From Clostridiales bacterium (GTDB taxonomy: Bacteria; Bacillota; Clostridia; Christensenellales; Aristaeellaceae): DNA of 37,105 nt. The notes under the pieces are model-generated. The model did not search any database and was not told where the DNA came from. It was given only the letters and a program-made list of their open reading frames with translations. Numbering within the stretch: the first letter of the stretch is position 1; every line of letters begins with the position of its first letter. The stretch is from NCBI GenBank assembly GCA_004556155.1, contig SFIM01000022.1, positions 1-37,105 of the forward strand, given 5' to 3'. Both the position numbers and the translations under genes were made by a program. Of the stretch, positions 31,664-37,105 are shown in pieces.

Positions 31664-33811
31664 ATGAACGATAAACGACTCACCCGCGATGAACAAACAA
31701 TACTTGAAAGCATGCGGGCGCTGAAAATCAAGAAAAATGCATCCGAGCCCTCCCTGGATGATCTGGGACCGCAAATGTACAGCTGGATGAGTAAAATGGC
31801 CGAGGACGCCCAGGGGGAGCTGGAGCGTTATTCCTATGCCGAAAGGCTGGAAATTTATGATAATACGCCAGGCAAATGGGCGCGCCGTGAGGACGCAGCG
31901 CTGGAGTATTGGGGAAAAGCCAGGAACAAGCTGCGCGATATATATGATCTGTCGCGCCTTCCCCATTCATGGGGCATGGCCAACGGCCTGGAATTGTTCG
32001 GCGGCTATGACTCGGAGGATGAACGTCTGCATCAGCTGCTGGGCGGCGCAGCCATTTGGATTCTGGATCAGGCGCAGGTCCAGGGAAAGCTGGACGCTCT
32101 GCTGGACATCCTGCCCGATCACATCAAATTCCTTCCCCGGCGCGGCGATAAGCAAAGATTTCCGATCCTCATGCCAGTCCTCGCTCACCCGAACTATCCG
32201 ATGACGGATATCTGGGCTCTGATCCGCCTGCTGGCCAATCGCAACGCCGAACTGGTCGCGCCCGCCACATTCCCCTGCACGCTGAACGATGAGTGGACAA
32301 TCAGCCGAAACCGCAAGTCCACCGACAGCTGTCCGCAGCGCAAGGCGTTTGAGGACATTATGGGCATGCTGGATGAGCAGGCCGTGCAGCTTGCCGCCCA
32401 GCGCTTTGAAAGCAAGGTATGGGAATTCTATCACCTTGCCTTCCATGCCGATCAATTTGTTGAAAACCGTATGAATGCCTATGCCAAAGAGATTTCGTCT
32501 CTTCAGGATCGTTTAGAACGCGCAATGTACCGCAGTCCGGCTCCCTACGCTTCCTCCTCTTCCTTTGCAAGCCGCGTTTCCTTTTCCAAGGCTTCCCCGG
32601 AGCAGGAGCAGCTGGAGAAGCTGCAGTATCAGTTTGACGCATATATGGTAAAAATCGGCGCTCTCTTCACCGATCTTACCCGCCCCGGCAACCGTGAGCA
32701 GCGCCTGCGCAATTTCAAGGGCGACATGCCTTCCGAGCTGTATGATGCGCTGCTTCACTTTACGGTGGACGATCCCTACGAAACCTGCTTTGCCGTGCTG
32801 TACCTGCTGGACTCCGGCAGCAGCCTGCCCTGGCTGTATTACGGCGCAATGGCCGTCACCTACACGGCGCTGGATCAGCTGCCATTTACCTATAACAAGA
32901 GTCTTCTCACGTCCAAGCCCATCCTGTCGCCGGAGCTGCTTTCCTGCCTGCATACGATGCGCTATCCCAGCAAGGGCAAAATTCTGGCGGAAGAAGCCGA
33001 CGAGTTCTTCCCTGCCCGTACCCTGGGCTGCAATCTGTCGCAGCTGCTCTTTGATTATACCAATGTGTTGTGGCCGCGCTATACAGACCCCACGCCGGTC
33101 CCCGATAACCTGCGCGCCGCGCTTGATCAGGCTGCGGCGGAGGGCCTGGACGTATATCAGCTGCTGCTTGGCCGGCTGCGCATTGAAAACCCCCTCTTTG
33201 ATGATTTTCTCTTTGGGGAGCTGTTCGATCAGGAATTGGACCTCGAAGAAGAAGAAAACGAGCCTGAGCAGCCCGACGCCGCCGAGCAGGAGCAGCAGAA
33301 GCTGGCCGCGCTGTGCCGCCAGTATCAGCGCGATATCAAGGCTCTGCGTGCGGAAGCCCATCAGAGTGAGCGAGCGCTCAAAAAGCTACGCGGCGAGCAT
33401 ACCCAGCTGGCGGCGCAGGCCGAGCGTTATCGTCTGGAATTGGCCGAGCTGCGCGAAAGCGTTTTTCGCGCTCAGAATGGCCAGGCGCAGCCGGATGAAC
33501 TAACCGAGGAGCAAATCGCCTGGCCCTGCCATACGCAGGGCAGGATCGTCTCCTTCGGCGGCCATCCATCCTGGCTTCGCGCCATCCGCCCGCTGCTGCC
33601 GGACGTGCGCTTCATCCCACCCAATCAGCTGCCGGACGAGCAGCTTCTGCGCAACGCCAGCGCCATCTGGCTTCAGCCCAACTGCATGTCGCATCCGGAC
33701 TTTTTCAAGATCATCCGCATCGCCGGCAGCGCCGGCAAGCCGGTTCACTATTTCACCTGGGACAGCGCCGAAAAATGCGCGCAGCAGCTTGTAAAAGCTG
33801 AAAATCAATAA
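31664..33811 (+). CDS. BREX-associated coiled-coil protein with C-terminal DUF2325-like domain
   Basis: 715-aa protein inserted between brxC and pglX; not a canonical BREX component. Residues 1-520 are mostly helical and unrecognised, with a Ser-rich patch at 295-315. An acidic linker (EEEENEPEQ, about 530) leads to a coiled coil (about 538-602). The last 90 residues look like DUF2325: 'GRIVSFGGHPSWLRAIRPLL' (626-645), 'ASAIWLQPNCMSHPDFFKII' (640s-680s in order after it), then 'GKPVHYF'. DUF2325 is a small alpha/beta domain, usually 'GGH' plus 'SH', at the end of coiled-coil proteins. No nuclease, protease or ATPase motif is seen. GGAAGG lies upstream of the ATG and the next gene follows after 23 nt, so it is part of the BREX transcript. 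Function unknown. Confidence 0.85.
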   Translation: MNDKRLTRDEQTILESMRALKIKKNASEPSLDDLGPQMYSWMSKMAEDAQGELERYSYAERLEIYDNTPGKWARREDAALEYWGKARNKLRDIYDLSRLPHSWGMANGLELFGGYDSEDERLHQLLGGAAIWILDQAQVQGKLDALLDILPDHIKFLPRRGDKQRFPILMPVLAHPNYPMTDIWALIRLLANRNAELVAPATFPCTLNDEWTISRNRKSTDSCPQRKAFEDIMGMLDEQAVQLAAQRFESKVWEFYHLAFHADQFVENRMNAYAKEISSLQDRLERAMYRSPAPYASSSSFASRVSFSKASPEQEQLEKLQYQFDAYMVKIGALFTDLTRPGNREQRLRNFKGDMPSELYDALLHFTVDDPYETCFAVLYLLDSGSSLPWLYYGAMAVTYTALDQLPFTYNKSLLTSKPILSPELLSCLHTMRYPSKGKILAEEADEFFPARTLGCNLSQLLFDYTNVLWPRYTDPTPVPDNLRAALDQAAAEGLDVYQLLLGRLRIENPLFDDFLFGELFDQELDLEEEENEPEQPDAAEQEQQKLAALCRQYQRDIKALRAEAHQSERALKKLRGEHTQLAAQAERYRLELAELRESVFRAQNGQAQPDELTEEQIAWPCHTQGRIVSFGGHPSWLRAIRPLLPDVRFIPPNQLPDEQLLRNASAIWLQPNCMSHPDFFKIIRIAGSAGKPVHYFTWDSAEKCAQQLVKAENQ

Positions 33812-33834
33812 TTCATTACAGGAGGATCTCAGCT

Positions 33835-34671
33835 ATGCAAAGCAAGTACATCCGCGAAGAAATCATCGTTGAGCGCACCGCCCGCGAAGAAAACAAGGCC
33901 GTATGGGAAAAGGAAACCGCCATTCTCGCCGCACTGAACGAATATTACAATTCCCTGAATGCGTCCATAGACGATGCCACTGTTGAAGCCGCTATGGCGG
34001 GTGAATTCTCTCGTGATTACATTTCCGGTGAAATGCTCAAGACCGGAGGCGGCCCGCAGTCGTGCTTTGCCCTCTGCTCGAAGGTGCATTGGAGCATTTA
34101 CTACCACCGCGAGTGCATGCGCGCAGAAACCTCGGCCGACGCCCTGCGGGAGCTTGCCGCCCAGGATACCACGCACTGCCTTACCCTGCGCGTCATTGTG
34201 CAGGACAGCGATCCCAACCTGACCCCCGAAATCTACGTCAAAGCCAAGGATGACACCGCCATCCGCAACGGCGACGCGCTCTGGCAGCCCACCGTTCAGA
34301 GCGACGATACCTGGACCGGCTATGTGCCCCTCTCCGGCTATCTGCCCAACTGCACGGCCGTGCCCCAGCCCATCATCGACGCCTATAAGGCCATGTGCGC
34401 GGACTTCAGCCCCCATCATGCTGCCGAGCTTTTTGATGAGTTCACCGAGGAATATGAGGGCGCCATGGAAAGCTGTGCCGGCGAGGATTACGTCATTCCC
34501 GGCAATCAGCTGCCCCTCTTCCTGGCCCGCATGCAGGATATCAGCCACATGTATCGCCTGCTCGGCGGCCGCTGGGGTGTAAACGGCTGGCTGTTCAACG
34601 GCAGCTTCGGCGTGCTTGCCGTCACCACCGACGACGACGGCGTGATCCATGCCAAATCCCTGAAGCTGTAA
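33835..34671 (+). CDS. BREX-operon protein of unknown family (278 aa)
   Basis: I do not recognise a family. The 278-aa protein begins with a charged helix (about residues 3-40, 'EEIIVERTAREENKAVWEKE'). The middle has 'CSKVHWSIYYHRECMRA' and a segment rich in Asp ('VIVQDSDPNLTPEIYVKAKD'). It ends in beta-rich 'GGRWGVNGWLFNGSFGVLAV' and 'TTDDDGVIHAKSL'. There are several Cys and His residues but no clear metal-binding spacing, no signal peptide and no membrane segment. AGGAGG lies 9 nt before the ATG. It is 23 nt after the 715-aa gene and 35 nt before pglX, so it is expressed with BREX. Codon use and G+C match its neighbours. Confidence 0.8.
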   Translation: MQSKYIREEIIVERTAREENKAVWEKETAILAALNEYYNSLNASIDDATVEAAMAGEFSRDYISGEMLKTGGGPQSCFALCSKVHWSIYYHRECMRAETSADALRELAAQDTTHCLTLRVIVQDSDPNLTPEIYVKAKDDTAIRNGDALWQPTVQSDDTWTGYVPLSGYLPNCTAVPQPIIDAYKAMCADFSPHHAAELFDEFTEEYEGAMESCAGEDYVIPGNQLPLFLARMQDISHMYRLLGGRWGVNGWLFNGSFGVLAVTTDDDGVIHAKSLKL

Positions 34672-34706
34672 TCCAATTTTCATACAACAGTAAGGAGCTG
34701 CCTTCC

Positions 34707-37105
34707 ATGAACAAAAGCGATTTGAAGAATTTTGCCATCAACGCCCGGCTTGCGCTGCTTCAACGCGTGGCGGATCGTGCCGCGCTGTACGGCATTGACG
34801 AGGAAAAATGCCAGTCCCGCGCCATCGTGCCCTCCAGCTCGTTCCATATGCTGGATGGCTCCGTGCTCTCCGCGCAGGAGGTCGGCCAGCGCAACGCCCT
34901 GATTGCCAGAATATCCAAGATTGGCTATCGCCAGACCATGGAGGAAGCTGCCTACACCTGGTTCAACCGCCTCATCGCCATCCGCTATATGCAGCAGCAC
35001 AGCCTGCTGCCCGTGTCCATGCGCGTGCTGCCGGAGGCTCCCGGCGCGCTGCCGCAAATTCTGCGCGAGGCGCAGGATGTCTCCCTGCCCGGCGTGGAGC
35101 CTGACCAGGTGCTTGCCATGCTGGACGCCAACCGCACCGACGCGCTGTACAGGTATCTGTTAATCACCCTGTGCAACGCGCTGGGCGGCTGGCTGCCCGG
35201 CATGTTCCAGCAAATCACCAGCGTGGCAGAGCTGCTTTTTCCCGCCGCCCTGCTCAAGGCCGATTCCGTCCTGGGCGAAATGGCGCGCCTGGATGATGAC
35301 TGCTGGAACGAAATCCAGGTCATCGGCTGGCTGTATCAGTACTATATTTCTCAACGGCACGATGAAGTTGTTGACATAAACGGCAGTGCAATTAAAAAGG
35401 AAGATATCCCTGCTGCAACCTGCCTTTACACTACAGATTGGGTCGTCCGCTACATGGTAGAAAACAGCCTCGGCCGCCTGTGGCTGGAGGGGCATCCCAA
35501 CGAAACCCTGCGCATGAAGTGGCGCTATTATATGGACGAAGCCCCGCAGGAGCCTGCCGTGGCCGCGCGTCTGGCGCAAATCCGCGCGCCTTACGCTGCC
35601 CTGCAGCCCGATCAGCTTACCGTGCTGGACCCCTGCATGGGCTCGGGGCACATATTGGTGTATGCCTTTGATGTGCTCATGGATATCTACCGTTCCGTCG
35701 GCTATACCGATCGTGACGCGGTGCAGAGCATCGTGCAGAACAACCTGTACGGCCTGGATATTGACGACCGCGCCGCGCAGCTGGCCTACTTTGCCGTCAT
35801 GATGAAGGCGTGCGAGTATGACCGCCGCTTCCTGCGCCGCGGCGTTCAGCCCCATGTGTGCGCCATTGCGGAAAGCGTGCCGCTGGCCGAGCTTTCTCCC
35901 TTCGGCGCTGAAAAAGCCTTGGCGCAGACCCTGCTGGATACCTTCAGGGACGCCAAGGAATACGGCAGCATCCTGCACGTGCCGCTTTCCCTGGCCGATA
36001 TCCGGCGCCTGGCCGACCGCACCGCCGCTCTGCAATCCGGCCAGCACGATACCCTGCTTTCCATGGCGGATAACGCCCAGGCCGCCGCAGCCGTCCAGCC
36101 GCTGCTAGCGCAGGCGCAAATCCTCGCCCGCCAATACGACGCGGTGATCACCAACCCGCCGTATATGAACAAATTTGCGCCCAATCTCAAGCGCTATATA
36201 CAGGATAACTATACTGATTATAAAGCTGATTTGTTTTCTGTATTCATGCACCGCAATTTTGACTTCTGCAAACCAAACGGCTATTCCGCTTTTATGACCC
36301 CGTTTGTTTGGATGTTCATCAAAAGCTATGAAAAGCTGCGGCAGGAGATCATTCAAACCAAATGCATCAACACGCTGATACAGTTGGAATATTCCGCCTT
36401 TGAAGAAGCGACCGTGCCCATCTGCACCTTTGTGCTGCGCAATTCAGCGCTGAACTATAAGGGCAACTACCTGCGCCTTTCTGACTTCAAGGGCGGCATG
36501 GATGTGCAAAACGAAATGGTGCTGAAAGCCCAGGAAGACCCTGCCTGTAAATATCGCTACACCGCCCAGCAGGACAACTTCTCCAAGATTCCGGGCGCGC
36601 CGGTGGCCTATTGGGTGAGTGAAAAAACTGCATCTATTTTTACGGGAGAAAGCATTGGAAGTTATGCCATTGCAGTTAAAGGCTTGGATACTTGTGACAA
36701 TGAAAGATTTGTGCGACAATGGCAAGAAGTATCTATTAGCTCAATTGGGTTTAACATTGAGGATGCTTCTAGTACATATATGCACAAATGGTATCCATAT
36801 ACCAAAGGGGGCGGCTTCAGAAGATGGTATGGTTTTTATGAAATGGTAGTTAATTGGTATAGTGATGGCAAAGATTTAAAGAATTTGAGAACGCCTAATG
36901 GCAAAATAAAATCCAGGCCGCAAAATACAAGGTTTTATTTCAAATCTGGTTTAACTTGGTCATCCATAACAAGCTATAAATTATCCATGCGATATATGGA
37001 AAACTCAATCTTTGGTGGCGGCGGTTCCGCTATGTTCTGCGAAAAAAACGAATTATTTACGCTTGGTATATTAAATTCAGCTGTTGGTAATTATTTCCTA
37101 TCCAT
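34707..37105 (+). CDS. pglX: BREX adenine-specific DNA methyltransferase PglX, 3' end outside window
   Basis: N6-adenine methyltransferase that marks self DNA and is required for BREX defence. About 799 codons are present and the gene runs off the right edge. The SAM motif 'DPCMGSGHILVYAFD' starts at residue 308 and the catalytic 'NPPY' lies at 483-486, with 'NLYGLDIDDRAAQLA' between. The family-specific 'KWYPYTKGGGFRRWYG' starts at residue 694, followed by 'VVNWYSDG'. AAGGAG lies 9 nt before the ATG. From about 36610 the sequence becomes strongly AT-rich while the frame stays open, coinciding with the target-recognition region. pglZ and brxL are expected beyond the window. Confidence 0.94.
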   Translation, partial: MNKSDLKNFAINARLALLQRVADRAALYGIDEEKCQSRAIVPSSSFHMLDGSVLSAQEVGQRNALIARISKIGYRQTMEEAAYTWFNRLIAIRYMQQHSLLPVSMRVLPEAPGALPQILREAQDVSLPGVEPDQVLAMLDANRTDALYRYLLITLCNALGGWLPGMFQQITSVAELLFPAALLKADSVLGEMARLDDDCWNEIQVIGWLYQYYISQRHDEVVDINGSAIKKEDIPAATCLYTTDWVVRYMVENSLGRLWLEGHPNETLRMKWRYYMDEAPQEPAVAARLAQIRAPYAALQPDQLTVLDPCMGSGHILVYAFDVLMDIYRSVGYTDRDAVQSIVQNNLYGLDIDDRAAQLAYFAVMMKACEYDRRFLRRGVQPHVCAIAESVPLAELSPFGAEKALAQTLLDTFRDAKEYGSILHVPLSLADIRRLADRTAALQSGQHDTLLSMADNAQAAAAVQPLLAQAQILARQYDAVITNPPYMNKFAPNLKRYIQDNYTDYKADLFSVFMHRNFDFCKPNGYSAFMTPFVWMFIKSYEKLRQEIIQTKCINTLIQLEYSAFEEATVPICTFVLRNSALNYKGNYLRLSDFKGGMDVQNEMVLKAQEDPACKYRYTAQQDNFSKIPGAPVAYWVSEKTASIFTGESIGSYAIAVKGLDTCDNERFVRQWQEVSISSIGFNIEDASSTYMHKWYPYTKGGGFRRWYGFYEMVVNWYSDGKDLKNLRTPNGKIKSRPQNTRFYFKSGLTWSSITSYKLSMRYMENSIFGGGGSAMFCEKNELFTLGILNSAVGNYFLS

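Noticed and set aside
36619..36849. Plus-strand frame of 76 codons that could suggest a frameshift in pglX
   Set aside because: The pglX frame itself stays open through this region and encodes the conserved KWYPY...GGGFRRWYG motif, so there is no frameshift.
1..37105. CRISPR array
   Set aside because: No regularly spaced repeats of 24 to 40 nt and no cas genes were seen; the hairpin cluster at 58-318 is not periodic.

Overview
The window looks like a chromosomal contig of a G+C-rich member of the Bacillota, class Clostridia, probably an uncultured gut lineage. This is inferred from gene content: whiA, a Crh/HPr-like protein, LplABC-type sugar transport, a Cthe_2159-type beta-helix protein, AGGAGG ribosome binding sites and sigma-A promoters. 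The species cannot be named from sequence alone. The two substrate-binding proteins have AxA signal-peptidase sites and no lipobox, which is unusual for a Gram-positive.

Left part (1-6125). A cluster of perfect hairpins (58-318) is followed by a minus-strand FbpABC/PotA-like ABC transporter operon: binding protein, attenuator-like hairpin, ATPase, fused double permease. Next come a C69-family dipeptidase and a tRNA-Leu(GAG) with a perfect consensus promoter and a terminator.

Housekeeping block (6248-14993, plus strand). It holds an unknown membrane protein, an RsuA-type pseudouridine synthase, an RsmC-like methyltransferase, a MalY/PatB aminotransferase, an M20 dipeptidase, an orphan DUF1667 protein and mannose-6-phosphate isomerase. 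It ends with murB-whiA-HPr-like, where the rapZ and yvcK genes usual in Bacillota are missing and the HPr-like protein lacks the phosphorylatable histidine. A bidirectional terminator closes the block.

Carbohydrate block (15009-24924). A minus-strand operon reads GH4 glycosidase, LplA-like binding protein, two LplBC-like permeases and an AraC-type regulator; paired direct repeats just upstream of the promoter are probable AraC sites. Beyond a bidirectional terminator lies a second minus-strand operon of three overlapping genes: a secreted Cthe_2159-like beta-helix protein, a NAGPA phosphodiester glycosidase and a small membrane protein. Divergent from it is a secreted C39-like cysteine peptidase.

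Defence island (25113-37105). A tyrosine integrase, with repeated ACGGC-containing motifs close on both sides, is divergent from a BREX type 1 phage-defence operon that runs off the right edge. The order is brxA, brxB, brxC, a 715-aa coiled-coil/DUF2325-like protein, a 278-aa protein of unknown family, then pglX (3' end outside the window). Two extra genes between brxC and pglX are not part of the canonical six-gene BREX-1 order and are the best candidate for something undescribed. The operon has an exact TTGACA-17-TATAAT promoter with a leader of about 200 nt, and the target-recognition part of pglX is sharply more AT-rich than the rest of the gene.
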